A stretch of DNA of 13,679 nt from Nitrospirae bacterium UBA4572 (GCA_002387725.1 DGKK01000060.1:1-13679); one strand, 5' to 3'; shown: positions 1 to 6,858, counted from the stretch's first letter. Notes: generated by a model not told the origin, from the letters alone. A program made the numbers and translations.

Positions 1-2
1 GG

Positions 3-42
3 AAGGAATCCCCTTCGTTCACAAGGAATCCCCTTCGTTCAC
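3..42. repeat. Two perfect tandem copies of a 20-bp unit
   Basis: The unit AAGGAATCCCCTTCGTTCAC occurs at 3-22 and again, without a mismatch, at 23-42. Positions 1-2 (GG) do not match the end of the unit (AC), so the array does not continue leftwards in the same register. The GAAGG at 2-6 can pair with CCTTC at 12-16 to form a small hairpin. The array lies about 100 bases upstream of the first gene. It could be a minor tandem duplication, part of a repeated intergenic element, or a protein-binding site; the sequence does not decide. Confidence 0.9.
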
Positions 43-145
43 GGAGGGGAGGATATCAACTCCTCAGCAGCTTAGAGTGCCGGACGAAGATGGATCTCTC
101 TACCATTGGTCAAGGGCCCTCTAACCCAGAGAAAGACAAACTCGC

Positions 146-1183
146 ATGATCCTTGCATCCAGTCGACAATTTTCAAAGCACTTTATCGCAACAGCCACAG
201 CGGCTCTTGCCTTCTTTCAGGCTGGAGCAATGATATCTCCTTCAATCTTTCCTTCCGATTCTAACGTTGTGAATGCCGCAGAGACACCCAAAGCCAACCA
301 AGCTGCACCGGCCAAGGATACAACCCAAGAGGTGGGAACCGATCCGGCCTCCCTACAGGCCAGACTCAAGAAAGTCATTCTCGATTCCCTTTCCCGACAG
401 AGAATTCCTTACAAGAATTTTGTCTGGCTTACCCCCAAAGCCGTTGACAATGCCATTCTTGCCCTTCCATTCTCCGTGGATGTGGGAGCTCAGAAGATCG
501 TTCTTCCGGTCTATGTCATCAACCACCGCTATCTCGTCACGACTCCCCTTCTCGACATTACGAGACACTATTCGGTCGTTCCCAGCATCCCCCCTCCCCA
601 GCCCATTGCCTTGGCGCTCCCGTCAACGGACTTTGACATTGACAGCTTTCCCTCCACCGGAAAGAAGGATGCCCCACACATTCTCATCATGTTTGGTGAT
701 GAACAGTGTGGAGCCTGCCGTCGGTGGAACCGGCAGGAGGAAGAGTCCGTCAGGAAGGATCCATCGATCCGCTTTGTTTATATCCCTTATCCGCAGGTCA
801 CAATCCACAAGAATGCACTGACTGCTGCTATATTTGAAATGTGTGCCTTTCAGGAGAAACCCTCCTCCTTTTGGACAATCCACGATCAGATTGATCGTCG
901 GGTTGAGATGAAGAATATTGACAAGGCCGGGCTGACTCCGATCTTTTCAGGGTTCATGATCCAAGCCGGAGTGCCGACGGCAAAGGTGAAGAAGTGCATG
1001 GATGAAAGCCGTCCTCTTGAAGCCATTTCGAAGGCAGGCAATGAGCTGGGCGCCAAGATCGGTGTCCCCTCCCCCCCCATCTTCATTATCGATGGGCAGG
1101 TCAAGGAAGGGTATATGACGTACGCTCAGATCAAGCAAACCATGTCTATGCCTAAGACTCCTGTTGCCACAGGAAATCCTTGA
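146..1183 (+). CDS. Exported thioredoxin-fold disulfide protein (DsbC/DsbG/DsbA-like)
   Basis: Predicted periplasmic thiol-disulfide oxidoreductase or isomerase. The N terminus has basic residues, then a hydrophobic stretch at about residues 13-29, with possible signal peptidase sites after A28 (AGA) or in the VNAA region near 44. Residues about 66-150 form a separate N-terminal domain, as in DsbC/DsbG. The thioredoxin fold starts near 175, with the active site C188-G-A-C191 in FGDEQCGACRRW. The cis-proline loop is the SPP near 309-311, followed by IFIIDG. Two further cysteines, C233 and C284, may form a structural disulfide. The ATG at 146 is the first start and supplies the signal peptide; its Shine-Dalgarno sequence is poor (AGAGAAAG near 128-135). 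It lies upstream of a prepilin peptidase gene, which fits envelope protein folding. Whether it oxidises or isomerises substrates cannot be told from sequence. Confidence 0.85.
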   Translation: MILASSRQFSKHFIATATAALAFFQAGAMISPSIFPSDSNVVNAAETPKANQAAPAKDTTQEVGTDPASLQARLKKVILDSLSRQRIPYKNFVWLTPKAVDNAILALPFSVDVGAQKIVLPVYVINHRYLVTTPLLDITRHYSVVPSIPPPQPIALALPSTDFDIDSFPSTGKKDAPHILIMFGDEQCGACRRWNRQEEESVRKDPSIRFVYIPYPQVTIHKNALTAAIFEMCAFQEKPSSFWTIHDQIDRRVEMKNIDKAGLTPIFSGFMIQAGVPTAKVKKCMDESRPLEAISKAGNELGAKIGVPSPPIFIIDGQVKEGYMTYAQIKQTMSMPKTPVATGNP

Positions 1184-1290
1184 GTCCAAGATCGGTGAAG
1201 GATAAAATGATCCGGTAACGATGGAGAAAACGGACTGATCTCATCTTTCGTTTGGCTTGGCCAATCGCCTGAACTCAGCGTTCGCCAGCA

Positions 1291-1317
1291 TTGAAAAAGA
1301 TCCTCTTCCCTTATAAC
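1291..1317 (+). promoter_or_regulatory. Possible sigma70-type promoter for the 99-residue gene
   Basis: TTGAAA at 1291-1296 and TATAAC at 1312-1317 resemble -35 and -10 boxes, but the spacer is only 15 bases, shorter than usual. A transcript starting near 1324 would begin just before the AGGAG at 1327-1331. This supports the GTG at 1342, and not the TTG at 1291, as the gene start. Confidence 0.3.
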
Positions 1318-1341
1318 TCACCTTACAGGAGTGGAACCGAC

Positions 1342-1641
1342 GTGGGATTTCGAACCTGGACCGACATCGATCGCTGGACCGATATCGACCTTGACTATAT
1401 TGTTGAGCAGTCAAGCACGATTTCAAACGACCTCAACAAGGATGCAATCAAGGACGCCATTTCCACCATCAAGAACTCCCTTACCTTTCTGGAGAAAAAG
1501 AAAGCCACAAAGGAAGATCGTGACCGTATCACGAAAGAGCGAATCAACATCTTGCTTCGACTTGGATTTCAGATACGCCTTAAAGACCCTGCCATGGCCC
1601 AAGCCGGAGCCACCACGGAAGAAGTCGAAGCCAAGGGCTAA
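1342..1641 (+). CDS. Small charged protein of unknown function (99 aa)
   Basis: I do not recognise this gene. The GTG at 1342 is chosen because AGGAG at 1327-1331 lies 10 bases upstream; an in-frame TTG at 1291 has no ribosome binding site and sits on a candidate -35 box. The protein has no signal peptide or membrane helix. It begins with a tandem hexapeptide, WTDIDR then WTDIDL (residues about 6-17), then a predicted helical, lysine- and glutamate-rich middle with LEKKKATKEDRDRITKERI, and an alanine- and glutamate-rich tail. The charged helical pattern in this frame makes it a better candidate than the proline- and arginine-rich reading in the overlapping frame. It sits 30 bases before the prepilin peptidase and may be co-transcribed with it. 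Confidence 0.6.
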   Translation: MGFRTWTDIDRWTDIDLDYIVEQSSTISNDLNKDAIKDAISTIKNSLTFLEKKKATKEDRDRITKERINILLRLGFQIRLKDPAMAQAGATTEEVEAKG

Positions 1642-1671
1642 CGCCGCAAACGTCTATAACAGCGCACCGGA

Positions 1672-2463
1672 GTGTGGTTGTCTCATCTGCTGACAATTCC
1701 CCTGGTGATTCTGGGCGGAGGGATCTGGGGCAGCTTTCTTGGCGTCCTGGCGATTCGAATCCCCCAGAAGATCTCCATTTTCTGGCCAGGGTCGCGGTGT
1801 GACCACTGCGACCATCCTCTTTCTGTATCCGAGCTCATTCCGTTCCTTTCATGGATTTATCTCCGGGGACGCTGTCGAACCTGCCACCACAGAATCTTGA
1901 TGGACATTCCTTTTGCTGAAGTCGCCACCGCTCTTTTTTTTCTTTTGCTCCTCGAGATTTCACCCTCCCCTCTCTCGGGGATTCGCGATTTGATTTTTTT
2001 CTCCTTTGCCCTTCCCTTGACCCTCATCGACAGTCGGTACAAGAGGCTTCCCCATAACCTGACAATTCCCTGCATGGCATGCGGAATCCTCCTGGGGGGG
2101 GTGGCCCACGGCTCTCATGGACTGCTCGATGCCCTCTTTGGCGCCCTGGCAGGATTCATTCCTGTTGCACTCATTGCCACTGCCTATCCCCGTGGAATCG
2201 GAATGGGAGACGCTTTCTGGCTCTCGGCCATTGGGTCATTTACGGGCCCAGGGGCCCTGACTCTTGTTCTCCTTGTCGCTTCGGCAACGGGAATCGTCGC
2301 CACCCTTATCGTTTATCTGACGAAGCATCGGAATTCTGCCCTCTCCCTTTTCTCCCTGGCGATGCCCTTTGGCCCCTTTCTCTCTCTCGGAGGGATTCTC
2401 ACTCTGATGATTCCCGGGATCGCTCACCTTTTCAACGCAACACTTCTGGAGGCTCTGTCATGA
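1672..2463 (+). CDS. pilD: Type IV prepilin leader peptidase / N-methyltransferase
   Basis: Membrane aspartyl protease that cleaves class III signal peptides of type IV pilins or type II secretion pseudopilins; long forms also N-methylate the new N terminus. The cytoplasmic loop after the first helix holds the tetracysteine zinc site C43-x2-C46 and C68-x2-C71 within the usual GSRCDHCDHPLS...PFLSWIYLRGRC context. The two catalytic aspartates are D120 in LTLIDSRYKRLPHN and D180 in GIGMGDAFWL. About seven or eight hydrophobic segments follow the family pattern, and 263 residues is a normal length. The start is GTG 1672 or TTG 1678; GGAG at 1669-1672 is well spaced for the TTG, so the protein may be two residues shorter. 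A run of eight G lies at 2094-2101. The stop overlaps the next gene by ATGA. No pilin genes are in view. Confidence 0.93.
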   Translation: MWLSHLLTIPLVILGGGIWGSFLGVLAIRIPQKISIFWPGSRCDHCDHPLSVSELIPFLSWIYLRGRCRTCHHRILMDIPFAEVATALFFLLLLEISPSPLSGIRDLIFFSFALPLTLIDSRYKRLPHNLTIPCMACGILLGGVAHGSHGLLDALFGALAGFIPVALIATAYPRGIGMGDAFWLSAIGSFTGPGALTLVLLVASATGIVATLIVYLTKHRNSALSLFSLAMPFGPFLSLGGILTLMIPGIAHLFNATLLEALS

Positions 2464-3347
2464 AAATTGCCCTTGCGGGCCTAGGGAATATGGGATTCCC
2501 CATGGCCGAAAGACTCCTTGCCAAACCTTTCCCTCTGACGGTGACCAATCGGACAAAAGAAAAAGCGCTCCCCCTTCTTGAAAAAGGAGCCCTGTGGGCC
2601 GCGTCCCCCGCAGAGGGGGCAAAAGAAGCGACCGTCTTTGCCACTATCTTATCGAATGACGAGGCCCTTGAGTCTCTTCTGTATGGAGCCGGGGTTCTGG
2701 AGGCATTGCCGAAGGGGTCGGTTCACTTATCGCTGTCAACCATCAGCGTCGATCTTTCGAAAAAGCTCGACGCTGAACATAAAAAAAGGGGCCAAGGCTT
2801 TGTCTCGGCCCCCGTATTCGGGCGCCCCGACGCCGTCATCGAAGGTCGCCTTCGCGTTCTGTGTGCGGGAGATCCACAGTCTGTTATCTCGGTCATGCCC
2901 ATTCTTGAAGCCTTGGGGGCCAAAGTTTTCCGATTGGGAGACTCCCCTTCCGTGGCCAATCTCGTGAAGCTCTCGGGCAACTTCATGATTGCTGCGGCGC
3001 TCGAGGCTCTTGGCGAATCCTTTGCCCTTGTTCGCTCGGCGGGTGTTGACCCTGCCCTCTTTCTGGAAATCCTCAACGACTCCCTTTTTCGCTCTCCTCT
3101 CTATGAAAACTATGGAAAGATCATGGCAGAGAAACGATATGACAAGGCGGGGTTCACGATGGATCTGGGGCTCAAGGATCTTCACCTCATTCTTGAGGCA
3201 GCCGAGTCTCTCCGCGTTCCTCTTCCGTTGGCCTCCATCGCTCGAGACTCCCTTTTGGCGGGACTCGCCCGAGGGCGTCAGCCTCTCGACTGGTCAGCTA
3301 TCGTTCTTTCTCACTACGAGCGGGCCGGGCTCGATGAAAATCGTTAA
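2460..3347 (+). CDS. NAD(P)-dependent beta-hydroxyacid dehydrogenase (3-hydroxyisobutyrate dehydrogenase / glyoxylate reductase family)
   Basis: Soluble oxidoreductase of the 6-phosphogluconate dehydrogenase-like superfamily, 295 residues. The Rossmann motif is at the N terminus (AGLGNMGFPMA, G7-x-G9-x2-G12). The strand-2 end NRT (residues 30-32), with Arg where NAD-dependent enzymes have Asp, suggests NADPH preference. The substrate loop is SAPVFGRPDAV (about 116-126), where family members have APVSG. The probable catalytic lysine is K170 in LVKLSGNF, with N174, and the C-terminal helical domain carries the conserved K239-D240. The ATG is embedded in the prepilin peptidase stop (ATGA), and GGAGG at 2448-2452 gives a 7-base spacing, so translation is likely coupled. 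An open reading extends upstream in this frame but overlaps the peptidase and is not coding. The substrate cannot be assigned: small hydroxyacids or succinic semialdehyde/glyoxylate are known for the family. Confidence 0.9.
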   Translation: MKIALAGLGNMGFPMAERLLAKPFPLTVTNRTKEKALPLLEKGALWAASPAEGAKEATVFATILSNDEALESLLYGAGVLEALPKGSVHLSLSTISVDLSKKLDAEHKKRGQGFVSAPVFGRPDAVIEGRLRVLCAGDPQSVISVMPILEALGAKVFRLGDSPSVANLVKLSGNFMIAAALEALGESFALVRSAGVDPALFLEILNDSLFRSPLYENYGKIMAEKRYDKAGFTMDLGLKDLHLILEAAESLRVPLPLASIARDSLLAGLARGRQPLDWSAIVLSHYERAGLDENR

Positions 3348-3404
3348 GAGCTGATTGCTCGTCAAGATGTTTTCAACGGGACCCTGTGGTAGGATTAAAA
3401 ACGG

Positions 3405-3441
3405 AAGAGAGTTGAGTCTCTTTCGCTAAGAGTCGCCTTTT
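3405..3441 (+). terminator. Weak hairpins, possible terminator after the dehydrogenase
   Basis: AAGAGA (3405-3410) can pair with TCTCTT (3417-3422). Alternatively CTCTT (3418-3422) can pair with AAGAG (3428-3432), followed shortly by TTTT at 3438-3441. The two stems use the same central bases and exclude one another. Both are short and AT-rich, so termination is only a suggestion. Confidence 0.25.
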
Positions 3442-3512
3442 GATCTGGGTGATATCTCGTTTATGCCTTCTTCGATTTTCACTGCCAAAAACCTTTGAGG
3501 ATTGACTCCTTT

Positions 3513-4055
3513 ATGCCCACAGGCTATCGCCGCATTCTCATAGGATCTGACCTCTCCCGTTTTCCTGCGGATATCATCGAAGAAATCCGGAAGCTGGCAG
3601 CCCATGGGGACCCGATCTTTCCTGAAGAAATTCATCTGGCTTTTGTTCTCGAAGCACTGCAGGATATTCCCATCGACCTTCCTATGGCCGGGCTCAACCT
3701 CTTGCCTGTGGCTGAGGAGGCCCTGGGGAGGCTGAATCTGATAGCCCGGGACCTTGGATCCATGCCTACCAGAATTTCAACGGGGGTCTATCATGGAAAG
3801 GCCGATAAAATCCTGGCCTCCCTGGCAGCTGTCCTGAAATTTGACCTCATTCTTGTCGTCTCTCACGGGAGACCCCTGATTAACCGTTTGATGACCGGCT
3901 CTCTTCCCGGATCCCTTGTCCACATTTCCCCCGTCTCGGTTCTTGTCATCAAGGATCAAGCCCGGAGCGAGGAGCTCTCCCGTTCGCTTCGGGCCCATCT
4001 TCCCGCGGAGGTCCTTAAACCTCTGGCACAATCTAACGGAGTGACGGACAAATAA
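3513..4055 (+). CDS. UspA-type universal stress protein domain protein
   Basis: A 180-residue cytoplasmic protein of the universal stress family (HUP alpha/beta fold). The first strand is YRRILIGSDLS, with the usual Asp. The C-terminal half has the ATP-loop signature SHGRPLINRLMTGSLPGSL, followed by SPVSVLVIKD. In the family motif G-x2-G-x9-G-S/T the first glycine is replaced here (VVSHG), while the second glycine and the GS are kept, so nucleotide binding is likely but not certain. A tail of about 30 residues follows the domain. The ATG at 3513 has TGAGGA at 3496-3501, a rather long spacing; an in-frame TTG at 3495 has no ribosome site. The stop TAA shares a base with the phoH ATG (TAATG), so it is coupled to phoH. 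The upstream 165-base gap holds only weak promoter-like elements, such as an extended -10 TGGTAGGAT near 3387-3395. Confidence 0.83.
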   Translation: MPTGYRRILIGSDLSRFPADIIEEIRKLAAHGDPIFPEEIHLAFVLEALQDIPIDLPMAGLNLLPVAEEALGRLNLIARDLGSMPTRISTGVYHGKADKILASLAAVLKFDLILVVSHGRPLINRLMTGSLPGSLVHISPVSVLVIKDQARSEELSRSLRAHLPAEVLKPLAQSNGVTDK

Positions 4056-5077
4056 TGGCCATCCGACAGAACCTTGACCTTCCTCCAAATCTCGATACCG
4101 CCAGCTTTCTTGGAGAGATGAACCGGCACATTCATCTCTTTGAAGAGGCTTTCGGGCTCCGGATTTCCGTGAATGGACCGGTGCTGACGATGGTGGGAGA
4201 GGAAGAGCCCGTTCGACAGGGAGCCCGCGTCATCGATGAGCTGACGTCCCTGATGGCGGCAGGCTACTCCATCCGCGAAGAAGAGATCCGACAGGCCATT
4301 TCCGTCTCCCGAAACTCTCCTCACATCTCGCTCAAGGATCTGCTTTCGGAGTATGTTCCGATCAACAGCAAGAAGCGGGTAATCTTTCCCAAATCCCTCC
4401 ACCAGCTGGAATACATCCGTGCAATGAAGACCAAGGATATCGTCTTTGGAATCGGGCCGGCAGGAACAGGAAAAACTTACTTGGCCGTCGCTCTGGCCGT
4501 CCACCATCTCCTGAAGGGCTCGTTCCGCCGAATTATCTTGGTTCGCCCGGCTGTGGAAGCAGGAGAACGGCTGGGATTCCTTCCCGGAGACATCGCCGAG
4601 AAGATCAATCCCTATCTGCGCCCGCTCTATGATGCCCTCTTCGATATGATCGATGTGGAAAAGGTCAACCGGATGATGGAGCGCCGGGAAATCGAAATCG
4701 CCCCGTTGGCCTTCATGCGGGGGAGAACCCTCAACGACTCCTTTGTCATTTTGGACGAGGCCCAGAATGCCACCGTCGAGCAGATGAAAATGTTCCTCAC
4801 GCGTATCGGCTTCAACTCCAAGGCGATCATCACAGGGGACACAACCCAGATCGACCTTCCCCAGGATCGCTACAGCGGACTGCTCGAAGCCCAGGAGGTG
4901 CTGAAGGGAATCGAAGGCATCTCCTTCACCTTCTTTTCAGATGTCGATGTTGTTCGCCATCGTCTTGTCATGGAAATCGTCAAGGCCTACGAACGATATG
5001 AAGCCTCCAAGCCCTCCCCACCCCGGGCCAAGAATGCCACGGAAAAACAGCCACGATCTTCACGCAAGACATCCTGA
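4055..5077 (+). CDS. phoH: PhoH family ATPase (YbeZ type)
   Basis: Cytoplasmic P-loop ATPase of the PhoH/YbeZ family, linked in other bacteria with YbeY to 16S rRNA processing and RNA metabolism. The N-terminal region (residues about 20-75) is a small RNA-binding-like domain. The ATPase domain follows: Walker A G134-PAGTG-K140-T141, then the family block VRPAVEAGERLGFLPGD (163-179), and Walker B VILDEAQNAT with D234 and E235. Next come ITGDTTQIDLP (259-269) and the terminal RHRLVMEIVKAYERYE. All catalytic residues look intact and 340 residues is normal. A short proline- and lysine-rich tail ends the protein. The ATG at 4055 overlaps the previous stop by one base. ybeY begins 7 bases after the stop. 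This phoH-ybeY order is the common one. Confidence 0.96.
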   Translation: MAIRQNLDLPPNLDTASFLGEMNRHIHLFEEAFGLRISVNGPVLTMVGEEEPVRQGARVIDELTSLMAAGYSIREEEIRQAISVSRNSPHISLKDLLSEYVPINSKKRVIFPKSLHQLEYIRAMKTKDIVFGIGPAGTGKTYLAVALAVHHLLKGSFRRIILVRPAVEAGERLGFLPGDIAEKINPYLRPLYDALFDMIDVEKVNRMMERREIEIAPLAFMRGRTLNDSFVILDEAQNATVEQMKMFLTRIGFNSKAIITGDTTQIDLPQDRYSGLLEAQEVLKGIEGISFTFFSDVDVVRHRLVMEIVKAYERYEASKPSPPRAKNATEKQPRSSRKTS

Positions 5078-5084
5078 GGACTCC

Positions 5085-5627
5085 ATGTCGATTGAGATCC
5101 TCTCCTTGCAACGAGCCCTTCCCGTGGACACTGAACGACTTCATCGACACGCCCGACTCGCCCTGGAAGCCGTGGGCCAGGACCACTGCGACCTCTCCCT
5201 TGTCCTGGTCAATGACAAAAGGATGCGCGAACTGAACCGCACTTATCGGGGAAAGCCTTCCACCACCGATGTTCTCTCCTTTGAAGGTCCCCCGGGTTCT
5301 CCCCCTCGAATGCCTCGTTTCCTCGGAGAAATCGTAATCTCCGTTCCTCGGGCCCATCGCCAGGCCATGACAGCTGGTCTCTCTCCTGAGGACGAGCTCT
5401 CAAATCTCCTGATCCACGGAGTTTGCCACCTTTTGGGATTTGACCACGAGAGAGGGGAAGAAGATCAACGGATCATGAAGGCGGAAGAAGAAAAGATTGC
5501 CCGTCACATCCGACGAAAAGAAGGACGAGGGGGCGAGGGAATCACCGGAAAGATCCCGGAAGGGACAGGGGACATTGATCCACCTGACAGGAAAAGAGTG
5601 GCACCAGACCGCAAGGGGACGCTTTGA
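5085..5627 (+). CDS. ybeY: Endoribonuclease YbeY (16S rRNA maturation, UPF0054)
   Basis: Zinc-dependent single-strand endoribonuclease needed for 16S rRNA 3' end maturation and 70S ribosome quality control. The signature H111-x3-H115-x5-H121 is present in HGVCHLLGFDH. Upstream blocks RELNRTYRGKPSTTDVLSF (48-66) and FLGEIVIS (79-86) are typical. The ATG at 5085 is preceded by TGAGGA at 5075-5080, which overlaps the phoH stop. At 180 residues the protein is longer than the usual 150-160: after about residue 143 there is a basic, glycine- and proline-rich tail of some 37 residues that looks disordered. Its stop overlaps the ftsY start by one base (TGATG), so the two are likely co-translated. Confidence 0.95.
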   Translation: MSIEILSLQRALPVDTERLHRHARLALEAVGQDHCDLSLVLVNDKRMRELNRTYRGKPSTTDVLSFEGPPGSPPRMPRFLGEIVISVPRAHRQAMTAGLSPEDELSNLLIHGVCHLLGFDHERGEEDQRIMKAEEEKIARHIRRKEGRGGEGITGKIPEGTGDIDPPDRKRVAPDRKGTL

Positions 5628-6538
5628 TGGGATTTTTTGACAAGATCAGGGAGGGGTTGCAAAAAACCCGCGACAAGGTCGCACGATCGATCGAATCGGT
5701 CTTTAACCGGCGGGATCCCGGATTTTATCAGGAGCTCGAAGAGATCCTGATCTCAGCCGATGTTGGCCCTGTCGTCTCGAAGGAAATCGTCGAGGAGCTG
5801 AAAGCCTGGGAAAAAACGAATCCCGGAGCCACCGCTGACGAGAGCCTGGCCCACCTTGAAAGTTCCCTGACCGCAATCTTTACCCCCGCCTCCCCCTGGG
5901 AGGAGTCCTCTCCCAGCAAGTCCCCCATGGTGGTTCTCCTTGTGGGAGTCAACGGCGTCGGAAAGACGACAACCGCCGGCAAGCTTGCCGCCCGATTCAG
6001 GGACGCAGGAAATTCCGTCATCCTCGGGGCCGCCGACACCTTCCGTGCCGCCGCGATCGAGCAGCTTCGGAAATGGGGAGAGCGCCTCGATATCCCGGTT
6101 GTCCATCAAAAACCCGGAGCCGATCCAGCCTCGGTAGCCTTCGATACCGTCAGGGCCGCCCGGGCCCGGGGGATCGATATGGCCATCATCGACACGGCGG
6201 GAAGGCTTCAGAACAAGCAAAACCTGATGAATGAGCTCAGGAAAATTGGGGCGATCATTCACCGAGAGGCCCCGGACTCTCCCGTCGAGGTCTTGCTCGT
6301 CCTCGATGCAACCATCGGCCAGAATGCCCTTTCCCAACTTGACGAATTCGTCAAGATTGCGCCGGTTTCAGGGCTCGTCCTCACCAAGCTCGACGGCACG
6401 TCCCGAGGCGGGGTGGTGATCGCACTGGCGCGCCGGCATAAAATCCCTGTCCGCTTCATTGGTGTGGGAGAAAAGACCGATGACCTTCTCCCCTTCGATC
6501 CTTCAACCTTTGTTCGATCGATCCTTCGAACCAGCTAA
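5627..6538 (+). CDS. ftsY: Signal recognition particle receptor FtsY
   Basis: GTPase that docks SRP-ribosome-nascent chain complexes at the inner membrane. Short form, 303 residues, without the long acidic A domain. An amphipathic N-terminal helix (GFFDKIREGLQKTRDKV) can serve as membrane-targeting element. The N domain covers about 20-95. G-domain motifs: G107-VNGVG-K113-TT (P-loop), DTFRAAAIEQL (137-147), DTAGR (189-193), TKLDGTSRGG (253-262) and the closing FIGVGEKTDDLLPFDP. All GTPase motifs are intact. The ATG at 5627 overlaps the ybeY stop; AAGGGGA near 5613-5619 is the ribosome site. A TTG three bases earlier is in frame but unlikely. It ends the usp-phoH-ybeY-ftsY run and faces a convergent gene only 17 bases away. 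Confidence 0.97.
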   Translation: MGFFDKIREGLQKTRDKVARSIESVFNRRDPGFYQELEEILISADVGPVVSKEIVEELKAWEKTNPGATADESLAHLESSLTAIFTPASPWEESSPSKSPMVVLLVGVNGVGKTTTAGKLAARFRDAGNSVILGAADTFRAAAIEQLRKWGERLDIPVVHQKPGADPASVAFDTVRAARARGIDMAIIDTAGRLQNKQNLMNELRKIGAIIHREAPDSPVEVLLVLDATIGQNALSQLDEFVKIAPVSGLVLTKLDGTSRGGVVIALARRHKIPVRFIGVGEKTDDLLPFDPSTFVRSILRTS

Positions 6539-6555
6539 AGGCTTTCTCTTCCCCG

Positions 6556-6825
6556 TCACTCATCCGATCGAAAGACGAACCGGTAGACGAGCCAGACCAG
6601 CAATCCGGCCAGAAGAGCTGTTCCTCCCGCGAGAACTCCCTTGGGACCGTTCGCCATCATAAAGAAAAAGAACAAGGCAACGGCCAGCCCTCCCAAGAAG
6701 TATCGGGCAAGCCCCCACCACTCCTTGGAGGTGATGGGCTCCGAGAGAAGCGGGGCCGGACCGTCCTCCTCATGATTCGCTTCGGAGTGTGTCTCCCGTG
6801 GTGGATCCTCATGATTGGAACCCAT
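6556..6825 (-). CDS. Small two-helix membrane protein of unknown function (89 aa)
   Basis: I do not recognise the family. The first 38 or so residues are hydrophilic and rich in His, Glu and Asp (NHEDPPRETHSEANHEEDGP), with SKEWWGLARYF at the membrane entrance. Two hydrophobic helices follow at about 40-59 and 63-84, separated by NGPKG, and the end is basic then acidic (YRFVFRSDE). The ATG at 6825 is supported by a near-perfect Shine-Dalgarno TAAGGAGG (complement of 6835-6842) at good spacing; a longer reading upstream has no such support. A good promoter (6943-6972) lies upstream on the same strand, so this gene has its own transcript, divergent from uvrC and convergent with ftsY. Confidence 0.8.
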   Translation of the reverse strand: MGSNHEDPPRETHSEANHEEDGPAPLLSEPITSKEWWGLARYFLGGLAVALFFFFMMANGPKGVLAGGTALLAGLLVWLVYRFVFRSDE

Positions 6826-6858
6826 GGTGTGTTGCCTCCTTACCCTGAAAAAATGCCG

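Noticed and set aside
3..42. Possible CRISPR repeats
   Set aside because: The two 20-bp copies are directly adjacent with no spacer, and no cas gene is present.
1331..1693. Alternative frame over the 99-residue gene, running into the prepilin peptidase
   Set aside because: It gives a proline/arginine/serine-rich low-complexity protein, while the chosen frame has a well-formed charged helix and a ribosome site.
2079..2459. Upstream extension of the dehydrogenase reading frame
   Set aside because: It overlaps the prepilin peptidase and lacks any family similarity; the Rossmann motif begins at the ATG at 2460 with a good Shine-Dalgarno sequence.
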